Source: Channallabes apus (taxonomy: Eukaryota; Chordata; Actinopteri; Siluriformes; Clariidae). Taken from it: a stretch of 64,000 nt of DNA. Below, in pieces: positions 54,344 through 64,000 of the stretch. Position 1 is the stretch's first letter. Every line of letters starts with the position of its first letter. The stretch lies in assembly GCA_030522415.1 (NCBI GenBank), contig CM060107.1, forward strand, positions 23,812,571 through 23,876,570, read 5' to 3'. The notes beneath the pieces were generated by a model. It was not told where the DNA came from and searched no databases. It was given only the letters and a program-made list of their open reading frames with translations. The position numbers and the translations under genes were made by a program.

Positions 54344-55965
54344 CAGGGGCGTAAATCCCGGGGGGGGGGGGGGACATGTCCCCCATAATCCACGGGTTGC
54401 CCCCCCCCCCCGCCCCTTCCCAAAAAAATAAATAAAAACGCATTCTCTATTGTGAAAAAATATATGTATGTAGACCTAAGATAATTGTGTAAGTAGAAAA
54501 ACCCCCCCGCAAAAAATTCATTTAGAAACAGTTGGGTTCCCCCTCCACTTCCTCACAGTGGTTTGGCCCACTGCCAGCTTTCCCAGTTCAAGTCGGGTAT
54601 TTTATTCACTGTAAATTAAGCGATTCTCTTTAATATATTTGATGCAGACTCATTCATAAATTAGTTGCGGCAAAAATGCTGATTACTGACGTAATTTTCC
54701 ATGAATCTGCTATATTAGCGATTAAATTATTACTTATCTAGTTAACGTTATCTTGTTTACAATGGCTTGTTGCATAGTGCACTGCAACTAACACGACAAA
54801 CGCTGTTTCCCATGCAGTGTTTTATTTGTGACGACTTGACATAATGTTAACTTAACATTAACGGCCACAATTAGCATAATGTTTAGCTGTACATTTACTA
54901 AATGAGCACTGTGCCTAGTCCGAATTGTATATTTTTGTATAATCAATATCTATTCTGTTCTAAGTGTCTTAATTAATTTTAAATACAATTTTGAACCTTT
55001 TTTTATTCCTTGTTTTTATTGTTGTGATTATTTTTTGATAGTTTTACTTTCTTTATGTAAAGCAATTTGAATGACCATTGTGTATGAAATGTGCTACAGT
55101 ATAAATAAACTTGCCTTGCAGTGTCCTAGATAAATGGACATAAGATCATTTTTCAGTGACTTAAACGCCAAGTAAGTACAAGTTCACATATTAAGGCAAT
55201 TTGGCTTTAAGAATGGGGACTTGTGAAAATACTAATGTCACAATATCAATCACAGGCAAAGGAGACAGAAATTATTGAGGGACAGGTAGACCAGGGTCAA
55301 TCAGATGTACAGTGTTGGGTAAGTGTGGTGCTTTTATTGAAGGGATAATGACAGATTTTTTTTAATTTTGGGGGGGTGAACAATTTCTTTAATGTTTTTT
55401 GAGTTGTGGCTGTTTAGTAGAAAGTAATAGGCTCACCAATCTACAGTATGATCTTTCAATTTAGCAAGTGTAATGTAAACAAGTTAGTTATTATCAGTAT
55501 GGAAAACATCTTTTCCTGCATTTTTTTCTGCTTCAGGAGTCAGTCTGTTCTGAGACAGTGAGAGTAGAGGAAGGGGCAGATTCAGGACCAGGGAGGGAGC
55601 CGGAGACAGCAGAACAAAGAGATGATATTGCCAGCACCAGCACAGGGAGCACAGTTTTTAGTTTAGATCTCATGTTTACATTTTATTGTACGTTGATGGC
55701 TTGACTGTAAACAACATAAACAATGCAATAAATAGTTTTGAAGAAAAATCTGCTTTGTCATTGAACCTGAGAAAAACTTTGAAAATAACCATAATGGTGC
55801 AGTCTCCGTGCTACAATAATAATGATAGAAGCAAAGTTTTTCACTGTGGGGACATATCTTTACAAGTACAATTTGACTGTATTATATGTGTCCCCTTCAA
55901 AAATTGCTCATGAGAAATTTTATATTTATTGTCCCCCCTACTGTTAAATGAAATTGACGCCCATG
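54344..55965 (+). mobile_element. hAT transposon, non-autonomous
   Basis: Ends CAGGGGCGTAAATCCC (left) and, inverted, CATGGGCGTCAATTTC (right), with an exact 8-bp target duplication CTTGAGGC (54,336-54,343 and 55,966-55,973), diagnostic for hAT. No transposase catalytic domain; two exon-like pieces remain (AGGCAAAGGAGACAGAAATT near 55,255 and, after a CTGCTTCAG acceptor at 55,537, VEEGADSGPGREPETAEQRD ... ending TGA at 55,700). It is an internally deleted derivative. Poly-G at 54,361-54,374 and poly-C near 54,402. Confidence 0.88.
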
Positions 55966-55973
55966 CTTGAGGC

Positions 55974-56600
55974 ATCCTAGAGGAAAGGGGCGGGTGCTCA
56001 AGAACCCGCCGCCCTCCCCCCTCTGCACGTGCCTGTATGTGTGTGTGTGTGTGTGTCTTTAAGTATATACAACGTGAAAGCGCGCTCAGTTACAGCTCAG
56101 TCCCTCTTCTCACCTTTGATAGGTGGGAAGTTATCAAACCGGTTTCGGATGGGGGAATTGGCACAATTCAGGGGTTTAAAACTATTTAACAAGACCGAGA
56201 CGTCTCTGCCTAAAATGTATTTCTCCAGCAAAGCATAGAATAAATAGAAATAAAATGCTTAATATTAATAATATTGATCTTAGTGGATGGTCTAATTCTC
56301 AAAACCGTTTAAGAAAGACTTAACACACTATAACTAGAATAGTTACAAAACTGAAAGGTTGTCTTATGAATAATAAAAAACAACAACTCATAACTCAAAA
56401 AGATCATGTTTTTATATTTTTTTTAGATCATAAATAGACATGAATTATATATATATACTGGACACAAACAGCAAAAAACATGATGAAAAGCAATAAAGTG
56501 CTTAGGGCTTTTCATATTTTTTGCTGTTTGTGTCCAGCATTGAATAATTATTTCATCCATTATTTGACCACGGCTGGGAATAAGAGCTGGAATGTGATTG

Positions 56601-56675
<75 letters not shown>

Positions 56676-57340
56676 GTGTTTTGCTGGCGAAAAACATTTT
56701 AGGCAGAGATGTCTACTCGGCCTTGTTAATTGTTTTTAAAACCCCCAATTCTACGAATTCCCCCATCAGCGAAATCATGAATGAAAGGTGAGAAGAGGCA
56801 TTATAATACAGTGGGGGTTCTGTGGGTCTCCAAACTCAGATGGCTACGTGTCAGCCGATAACTGCTCCTTTGATCTTCTGGTTACATCGGGGCGCCGACT
56901 GCTGATGAGTAGCCTGTACAAGCCAAGCTCTTCCCCAAAAAATAATGTGAATGTCTGCAACAATCACTAACCATTAAAATGTTTTTTGTAATTTAACACG
57001 AATATATAAATTGTATTTTCTTTACACATAATATTTTCATTATATATACACGGGCATCGCTAGGCCATTTTTAGGGGTGATTTAGCCCATCGTCCCCTTA
57101 ATATTTATTTAAAGTATTTTTCATATTTTTTATGTCTGCCAGTTTCCAACAAAAAGCAGCAGTATTGTCAAAGAATCAACAGATAAATATTTAATATTAT
57201 TGGCACCCACACAGTTTATTCCATTGTCCAGCCTCATAGGTGTGTTGTTTATATTGCTAATCAATGTAAGTTTAAAGTTATATGCTGTTTTCTGGTTAAA
57301 TTTTTCTGATTATACCTGTACATAGAAAAAAGTTTATATG
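55974..57340 (+). repeat. block S, copy 2, with inverted partial copy
   Basis: 56,270-57,340 repeats 22,440-23,360 in the same orientation. A reversed piece of S lies at about 56,090-56,240 (minus strand: TTTGCTGGAGAAATACATTT, CATTTTAGGCAGAGACGTC), giving an interrupted inverted repeat with 56,680-56,790. Contains (GT)n 56,039-56,056 and (TA)n/(GA)n 56,604-56,676. Confidence 0.6.
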
Positions 57341-57396
57341 GTAAACACACACATTAATTAAATTCTTAAATCATCATGTTCACCCATGCACTGAAA

Positions 57397-57620
57397 AAAA
57401 GAACTAGTAAGATTCACTTGATAAAATCCTCTTAACATCTATTTGCACACATAGATTTTAAGTAAATTTTATTGCTCCAATATTAAGTAAAACTCACCCA
57501 TAATTGTCAGGTAAAATCTACTTAATTAAATTAACAATCAAATAAATCAAGTAAAAGTTACATAATTATATTTAATGCACAAATTAGATTTATTTAAAAT
57601 AGCCAAGTAAAGGTAATTCA
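57397..57620 (+). repeat. block T, copy 2
   Basis: Matches 23,480-23,620 (GTCAGGTAAAATCTACTTAA, AAATCAAGTAAAAGTTACAT). Starts near CACTGAAAAAAAG, a possible transposon end. Confidence 0.65.
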
Positions 57621-57660
57621 TTCCCAGATAGCAGACACACTTCGCAGAGATAATGCTCCC

Positions 57661-59280
57661 CAGGGGCGGACTGGCCATCGGGAGCACCGGGACATTTCCC
57701 AGTGGCCTGACGGTCGTTCTGGCCTGCCGGCTGCCGCTGTGCAGACGATCAGCCTGGCATGTGATAGGCTGGTGTGCAACTACTAATTAATTGACGGATC
57801 TCTCAATCTTCAAATCAGGCAATGGAAAGGGAAGATTAGAAGATCAGGAGGGAAAAATTACACTCCCACATGACCTCCCACATGACCCCCCACATGACCT
57901 CCCACATGACCCAATGTCAGCGACGCACTGCCTAATATCTGGCTATATCCAGAGACAGTGTATATCTGACTAAATCGTTCAAAAAATGGAGCATAAACGC
58001 AAAGGAGGAGCAGAGAGAGAGCGTATAAAAAGGAAAAAAGCCACGGCCGCAGACGCAGCAAGCTGCTGCAAAATCACAGCCATGTTCGCCAGTAAGGGAA
58101 CAGGTCGGTCAAGATTACATTTACATTATATTTATAATAATTTGGCAGACGAACACTTTCATCCAAATCACTTAGATAATCACAATAGTTAAAATTAAAC
58201 CAACAAACGAGCAACAATATGTAAGTGCTGCTGTGCTGTGTCAAGTCTCGTTTCATCTACATGTAGCATATTTTTAATATAATAAATAAAAATGAATAAA
58301 AAGTAGACAGAATAGTGTTAGTGGGTCAAATATTTTAAATAATAAATAAATCAAGTAGATGGTATGGAAAAGAATACAGTATTAGTTATTTAGATTTTTC
58401 ATTTCTAGTCTACAATATGCAGCCTACAATGTTTGTTTGTTTATTTATTTATTTTGAAAAGGTGAGGAAGGAAGCAGCAGTAGCACTAGTGCTGCAAATG
58501 CTCCTGCTGTTGAGCTACAGTAGAGGTGGTGGACAGTCCAGCGTTTGAGTCAGAGCAGGAACCTTCAGGTAAAGTTTAAGATAAGCAAAACTAAACATGC
58601 AGGCAGCAGCCTATACTTTTTAAACAACATGTGCTTTTTATGATTTATACGATCAGTAGTAGGACTGTGATTTTGGGGACATACAACTGATGGCTGCACA
58701 ATTATAAATACAGATTATTGAACACGCTTATTTCATATTGCAGAGCAACTAGACGTGCAGAGTGAGAGAGAGAAGGATTCAGGGAAAGATGAAGGAGACA
58801 GTGAAAGCCGGTGCACTAGTAGTGCTAATTACTTACTGTTTACTCTTACTGGTCTGTTCCACATAATGCCATAATTGAGTAAACATTGTTATCTGTTACT
58901 TACGCTGTCATACGTTTTGTTAAGTTTATTTCTGTTTGTGTTTCTGATACATTTAGTATACTAGAGTTGAGCACTGAAAATACATAAAATGTAAAATTTC
59001 AACATGTGAATGTGTCTCTTATTCTCTTTTAAAAAGCCAATTTTCTATTTGTCATTGGTTTGGTAGTATAAATGGTGTATTCCTAGTGAGTTGTTAAGGG
59101 TTATTTTTTTTATTCATTTATATTGCACCTGGTAGTCTACCTGTTACAATAATAGGGTTAGCCTACAAGTTTATCAGTCCAGTAGATTACATCAATAAGG
59201 TGGTGGTGACTGCAGAAGCAGAGGTGGCCTGGGAGTGGAGTCAAATTCCCGGCCTGAATTATTGTCCCAGTCTGCCACTG
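57661..59280 (+). mobile_element. hAT transposon (ZMYM1-like family), non-autonomous
   Basis: Left end CAGGGGCGGACTGGCCATCG, right end inverted CAGTGGCAGACTGGGACAAT, with an exact 8-bp target duplication ATGCTCCC (57,653-57,660 and 59,281-59,288). The first transposase exon is preserved (57,986-58,103) and two more exon-like pieces follow (about 58,463-58,570 and 58,742-58,850), but the catalytic region is gone. A 12-bp tandem (CTCCCACATGAC, four units) lies at 57,865-57,912. Confidence 0.9.
57986..58103 (+). pseudogene. hAT transposase first exon
   Basis: ATG 57,986: MEHKRKGGAERERIKRKKAT, then AADAASCCKITAMFASKGTG, followed by CAG|GTCGG. The KRKxGAERxRxKKKK start and the 'CxKITxMF' motif are typical of ZMYM1-like hAT transposases in vertebrates. 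Donor is GT but not otherwise strong. Downstream exon at 58,463 contains an in-frame TAG, so no full protein can be made. Confidence 0.65.
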
Positions 59281-59288
59281 ATGCTCCC

Positions 59289-59869
59289 TAATGCATGTTA
59301 CAATGACCAAATATGATAAATAAATAAACCACACTCTCAGCTAATAATAAAACACAGATTCATTTTTTTTTTAATAAAAAATACATTTAATAACAAGCAA
59401 ACATTTGATTAATTTATAGAAAAACGAGAAAACAGTAACTTACAAATGAGGTCTCAATTTGAAAAGATGTACAAAACATAAAACACCACAAATAAGTATT
59501 AATCATAGAAACAAAATTAAACACTAACAGAAACGTTTTGTACTTTATGATTTTTAAATATGACCGTTAGATACGTTGGTCAGGAAACTCCTGAAGTCAG
59601 ATGCAGACACACTTTCAGTCACAAACTGCTATGAAAAAAATACAGAGATAGATATTCAATTAAAATTCATGATACTTAATTTAGCAAATGAACAATATTT
59701 ATACTTTGTTCCTCTCGCTTCACAACTCATGAGAACAGACCGAAACCAGAACCGAACCAGAGATTAAGGAAAAAGTGAGAAGCAAGAATCATGTGTGGAA
59801 AGATTAAGCATGCAAGGTCACAGGATGACTCGACTTCTTTTTCTTGTCTGCAATGCGATTTAGACAAAT
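59289..59869. other. no gene seen
   Basis: AT-rich non-coding DNA between the hAT element and block U. Confidence 0.5.
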
Positions 59870-60628
59870 TAGAGCTGCTGTCAATACTGTATGAACATAT
59901 GTACAGGTTCTTTACAGTTGAAATTTAACTTGTAACTTATTAATAAAATTCCGATTCAGAAAAAAACGTTTATTGCTAGTGCTCTTTTACCATTTAATGC
60001 TTTAACACACACGACTCAGTTTGTTCAGAAATGGCATCTCACTGGCGAGGCTTTGTCTGAAGACGTCGTTTTCACGAGGGGTGGGGGTAAGAAACACGCA
60101 TCTCGGTTTATTAATCCGCGCGCTCGCTTCGTTATTATTTTATTTATTTATTTAATTACCACAGGACCCCTGGGGGGCTCCGTAGGTTCAGGTTTTTACA
60201 CGAAAACGGTGTTTTGTGAATCTCGACACTATTAAAAACTGAAATATTGCTAATTGTACGTCCTGAGATTAAGATGAACATTAATTGGGAGTCATGAAAG
60301 CGAGAATCACATCCAAAAAAGAAAGCTAAACTTACCTCGAACACGACAAACTCCAGCTGCAGCCACGCCGTGTTGTAACCTCCGTGATGATTCCCAACCG
60401 ACTGATACACAGCGCGGGCACAGCGACTCCAAACACGCATGCGCAGTTTAATTTGGACACATTTTCGGGCTTCAGTAGACACACAATACTTCAGACTGAA
60501 ACACGACTGCCCCCTACAGGTAATGAAGGGCATGTTCACAGCTTGCCGCACACAGCCGCGCAAAGCCGCAGCAAGTCACGGGATCCCTTTTCTCGAAACA
60601 TGCGTTTTTAATGGCGACATCTGTACCA
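59870..60628 (+). repeat. block U, copy 2
   Basis: Repeats 25,966-26,712 with few differences and ends at GGCGACATCTGTA, where the L2 LINE begins. Confidence 0.8.
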
Positions 60629-61632
60629 TGGTGCAAGTGTTTTGTCTCTGACTTTTTTTAATCTGATGGGAGCAACAGTGTCTAATGCACTGGTAAAAAT
60701 AGTGCCCATGCTGCTAGTCACTTCATCTAGATCATCTGCATTTAGGGGTCTGATAAGAAATTGGGACAGATCGGGCAGATTACTTGTGAATCTGTCTTTA
60801 GTAGTGGGATTCATATTTCTAACAGATTGATAACGTGGGGGGACACAGCTAATCTGTTCTACGGGTAGAGTATATATCAGGAGGGAGTGATCTGTGATAT
60901 CATCACTTTGAGGTATGATCTCTATATTAGAGACATCTATACCATGGGATATAATTAAATCTAGCGTATGATTAAAGCGGTGAGTTGCTCCAATTATTTT
61001 TTGTTTAACCCCAAAGAAATTTAGTAAATCCATAAATGTGAGTGCTAAAGCGTCGTTAGCATCATCTACATGAATGTTAAAGTCTTCTACTATAAACACT
61101 TTGTCAGAGTTAACCAATAGGTCTGATACCAGATGTCCAAATTCTTTAAGAAAATCGACATATGGCCCCGGGGTTTGTACACAATGGCCAGGGTAAAATA
61201 TAGCAAGGGTTTATTACGTATTTCATTGAGTGCAACATTAATGATAAGCACTTCAAATGAATTAAACCTGAACCTTATTTTCTGAGTAACAGTGAGTACA
61301 TCATTGTAGATAGTGGCGACACCACCACCGCGACAAATTAGACGGGGCTCGTGCTTATAGAAATATCCTGACGGAGTAGACTCATTCAGACCAAAATATT
61401 CATTTGGTTTAAGCCAGGTTTCAGTGAGACAGAGTGCGTCAAGGCAATAATCTGAGATAATTTCATTAACAATAAGTGCTTTGGGCGCAAGGGATCTAAT
61501 GTTGAGTAGTCCAAAGTTTAGAGGTGGATTTTGACTACTTATTTTGCCTTTTTCTGGTTTTATGGTTATCAGATTGTTTCGGGCAAATTTAACAAATTTA
61601 TTCTTTTTTCTCACTATTCGGGGAACAGACAC
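60629..61632 (-). pseudogene. L2 LINE ORF2 endonuclease
   Basis: Starts ATG 61,632 (MSVPRIVRKKNKFVK); LNFGLLNIRSLAPKALIVNE, ALCLTETWLKPNEYFGLNES, CRGGGVATIYND in one frame to about 61,130, then a shift, then VEDFNIHVDDANDAL, GATHRFNHTLDLIISHG, DDITDHSLLIYTLP. Asp of the canonical GDFN is changed context (VEDFN). The endonuclease is therefore broken by a frameshift, and no RT follows. Confidence 0.85.
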
Positions 61633-61728
61633 AGTTTCTATAGGACAAGCTATGTGTGTGCGTCTATCACTATGGTGAGTTGTGATGTGGCTAATATGTT
61701 TGGAATCTACGGTATGACTTACCGCCAG

Positions 61729-62649
61729 TCAGATGGTTCGTAGTGTCCTGGAGATGTTGTCAGAGAGGACTGCTGCTCCAGCTCTGCTAGGGTATAGGCC
61801 ATCAGTGTGGTAGAGCCTAGGACGCTCCCAGAAAACATTCCAGTTATCAACAAAGGGTAATTTCTGTTGTCAACACCAAGATTGTAACCATTCATTAAAG
61901 GCAAATAATCTACTGAACTTCTCGATTCCTCGCTGAAATGTGGGAAGCGGTCCAGATACGATGATCCTTGTCGTGGCTGATGTGCTGCGAACCTTCTCGA
62001 CCAGGCTCCTGAAGTCCTTGTTTAGGATCTCCATCTGCCTCAGCCTGGTGTCATTCGTGCCGGCATGAAGAACCACAGCTCCAATGTTCTTCCTCAGGGC
62101 AGCAGGCACCTGTGCAGCAACATCAAGAACACGTGCACCAGGTAAACAGCATGTGTGCCCCTTACCTTTAGCCGTGGTAGCACGCATGTGATGAACGATG
62201 GAGTCTCCGATGACCAGCGTGTCGTGTGCCGTCTCGCGGAGAGGAGCGAAGCGGTTTCGGGTCGAGATCTCGAAGACGGGTGGTGGTGGAGGGGGAGAGG
62301 TCCTCGCCCGGGGCTTGGCGTGCTTCTTCCGCTGCTGCTGTATCCAGGGTCCGTGGTATCCCAGCGCCGCGGTGAAGGAAACCTGGGCGGGCTGCATCCT
62401 TGGTGTGTTGGACCTGGGCAGAGAAACACGCGGGGTTGAGGTTATAGGAGAATTCTCTCGCCGAGAATTTACCTGCGACAGGTCAGCGTCGGTCCGTGAC
62501 GATTCTAGTGTGGCTTTCCGCTGCTGTTGCCGGGCCAGCTTCCCCTGTAGCTCGCGGATCAGCTTCTCCACGGCCTCCAGCTCCAAATCCACTGAGTGCA
62601 GCTCCAATGTCTCCTCACCTGCACTCAGAGGCAGAATCACAACCGACAT
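61729..62649 (-). pseudogene. L2 LINE ORF1: coiled coil + esterase
   Basis: Likely start ATG 62,649 (MSVVILPLSAGEE). A coiled coil (LELEAVEKLIRELQGKLARQ), a Ser/Pro-rich linker, then an SGNH esterase: LVIGDSIVHHM, VVLHAGTNDTRLRQMEI, and HTDGLYPSRAGAAVLSD. An in-frame TGA at 61,870-61,872 interrupts it before the final catalytic block; the normal stop is at 61,729. Unlike the ORF1 at 51,897 it has no N-terminal cysteine finger. Confidence 0.85.
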
Positions 62650-62893
62650 GGTGTCTAAATACGGAAAATAATCGGTGTGAAGAAGCGTAAAACAAACTTG
62701 TGATAGCCGGGCTAACGGGCTAGCGATGCTAATGCCGGCTAAAAGTGGTGTGCTGCAAAACAATTAAAACTTAACGATATAACACGCGTTTCGAGTAAAT
62801 ATATTATAACATAGTATAAGATACTTATCCGTTTTATGTACGTTTTATGTACACTCTTCGTAAGGGGACGAAAAAGTAAAAAAATTGGTCAGT

Positions 62894-63010
62894 ATGGCGG
62901 AGCTCGGAAAAAAGCAGCATCTCACCGTCCTTGTACAAGGGTTGCCAGACACAATCTCAGTGTCTAAGTCTAGGCTAAAAACCTATTTATTTAGCCAAGC
63001 ATTTTTATAA
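62894..63010 (+). pseudogene. short ORF ending in an L2 ORF2 C-terminus
   Basis: Thirty-eight codons from ATG 62,894. The last 22 (LPDTISVSKSRLKTYLFSQA FL) are the conserved end of L2 ORF2; the first 16 (MAELGKKQHLTVLVQG) are of unknown origin and are joined in frame at about 62,942, the truncation point. 3' UTR probably continues to about 63,090. Most likely a LINE stub that landed beside an ATG. Confidence 0.6.
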
Positions 63011-64000
63011 ATATATTTGCCTTAGGTAAAGGAGCAGATGGCCCTGGGATTCCTATAATTTATTTTGTTTAAAAGTCATTAAAATACTGCTGTTGTAGTG
63101 AATATTTCATCAACATCTCTCGTTTTAGAGTAATTGATGCTGGAAAAAAGAGAAACTCATGAATATGATTCTTGCTAAGTTTTATCAAGTTTAGTTTACT
63201 TTACCTTTTTACATGGATGTTGCTTTTCAGTTCTGTCACCATAATTACTGTAGGACATTTCATTGAAAGTTCCCAGGTATTTAAATAATACAGTTGTATT
63301 TAAATTATGACCCTCATCCCTTTAACTCATATAAACCTAAGCTACAGGATATGTCCATTAAGGTACTTAAAGAAGGTGAAGTGATTTCCTGTCAGGTATA
63401 AAAACAAAAAACTGAGGAAAAAAATATTAGTGGTTATACTCAACTGAGCTCATACGTAACAAACATTCATTAATCGGCATATATGAGATATATGAAATAT
63501 GAGTGGAGCTGCTTCATATAGCCTTTTAAGCTGTGGATGACTGATTTATTGATTGTGTGTGGTACATAGATATCCACTCTGCCACATCCATGTGCACTGT
63601 AATCTTATTGCAAGTCATTAATCAGAGATGACAGAAATAAACTGCACCAAAGCACCATTTACACACAAGTCAAGTAAGCAATAGAGGAAGGGAGAAAGAT
63701 AGAAATAGAGGGAAAAGAATGAAGGAGGAAAACAGAAGGCATGGGTCAGAAAGAAAAGGAAGTGCAGTCATAGGGTAGTTGACTGGCTATGACAAAGTGC
63801 TTCTGTCTGGAAACTGAAAGGAAAATCAAAGTCTGGAAATGTAACAACGTTTTCTTTGTGCCTCACTTAGAAGGATGGCTTTGCAGCAGTAATGTACAAA
63901 GAGAGCAAAGTCTTTCATTGTAAAAGAATGTGTGTACTATAGGATGAGATAATGAATCAAGCACATTGATTGTTGCTCTAGGCTGTCAGAAGAGATTTCT
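63011..64000. other. no feature seen
   Basis: Apart from the probable LINE tail to about 63,090, this is non-coding sequence with no repeat shared with the rest of the window; a purine-rich stretch lies at 63,680-63,770. It may be unique host DNA. Confidence 0.45.

Larger units (their letters stand above)
60629..62800 (-). mobile_element. L2-type LINE, 3'-truncated copy
   Basis: ORF1 and the ORF2 endonuclease are present, but the RT is missing: the copy stops at 60,629 against block U. Loss of the 3' end is unusual for a LINE and implies later deletion or rearrangement. The 5' edge near 62,800 is uncertain. Confidence 0.82.

Noticed and set aside
62155..62690. Plus-strand ORFs up to 157 codons
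   Set aside because: Antisense shadows of the GC-rich LINE ORF1.
63100..64000. Host exon in the right-hand unique region
   Set aside because: No open frame with splice context or protein similarity could be seen.

Overview
The window is repeat-dense, AT-rich vertebrate DNA, almost certainly from a teleost fish. The evidence is the mobilome: L2-type LINEs with esterase ORF1s, Tc1/mariner with DD34E transposase, BEL/Pao, chromodomain Ty3/gypsy, DIRS with tyrosine recombinase, and hAT elements with 8-bp target duplications. An ostariophysan (catfish, characin or cyprinid relative) fits the L2 3' tail style, but this is inference. I found no convincing complete host protein-coding gene. One small exon-like block near 41.4 kb (- strand) is the best host candidate.

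Layout. 0-4.3 kb: DIRS RT/RNase H remnant, a tRNA-derived SINE, a dead Tc1 copy. 4.3-12.1 kb: a BEL/Pao element on the - strand (3' LTR, integrase, RNase H, protease) split by a DIRS element at about 7.07-11.86 kb whose gag, RT/RNase H and recombinase frames are all open. A matching BEL LTR fragment at 26.88-27.16 kb carries the same 5-bp flank (AGCAC), so the original BEL copy may have been torn over 22 kb. 12.1-18.85 kb: hAT-related sequence split by a non-autonomous LTR element (14,792-18,686; TSD GGAGG) that encodes an unusual proline-rich protein made of three tandem arrays. 18.85-27 kb: long non-coding repeat blocks (here called R, S, T, U). 27.3-31.9 kb: a possible CACTA-like element and L2 LINE copies. 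32.3-37.4 kb: tRNA-like repeats, a near-perfect 646-bp inverted repeat, and an inverted R copy. 37.9-42.7 kb: mostly unclassified, with inverted end motifs. 42.7-52.9 kb: one L2 LINE on the - strand, cut by a gypsy element (43,892-49,349; TSD ATGAA) and a solo LTR (50,493-51,481; TSD CTCCT), and ended by a truncated Tc1. 52.9-60.6 kb: R, S, T, U again in the same order and orientation as 18.85-26.7 kb, with two hAT insertions (TSDs CTTGAGGC and ATGCTCCC). 60.6-62.8 kb: another L2 with esterase ORF1. 63-64 kb: no feature seen.

How it works together: this is a layered graveyard of transposons in which exact target duplications allow the order of insertion to be read. The most unusual objects are the repeat-protein LTR element, the 646-bp palindrome, and the large R-S-T-U unit, none of which I can match to a named system. 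Coordinates of repeat edges were set by eye and may be off by a few bases unless a target duplication is quoted.
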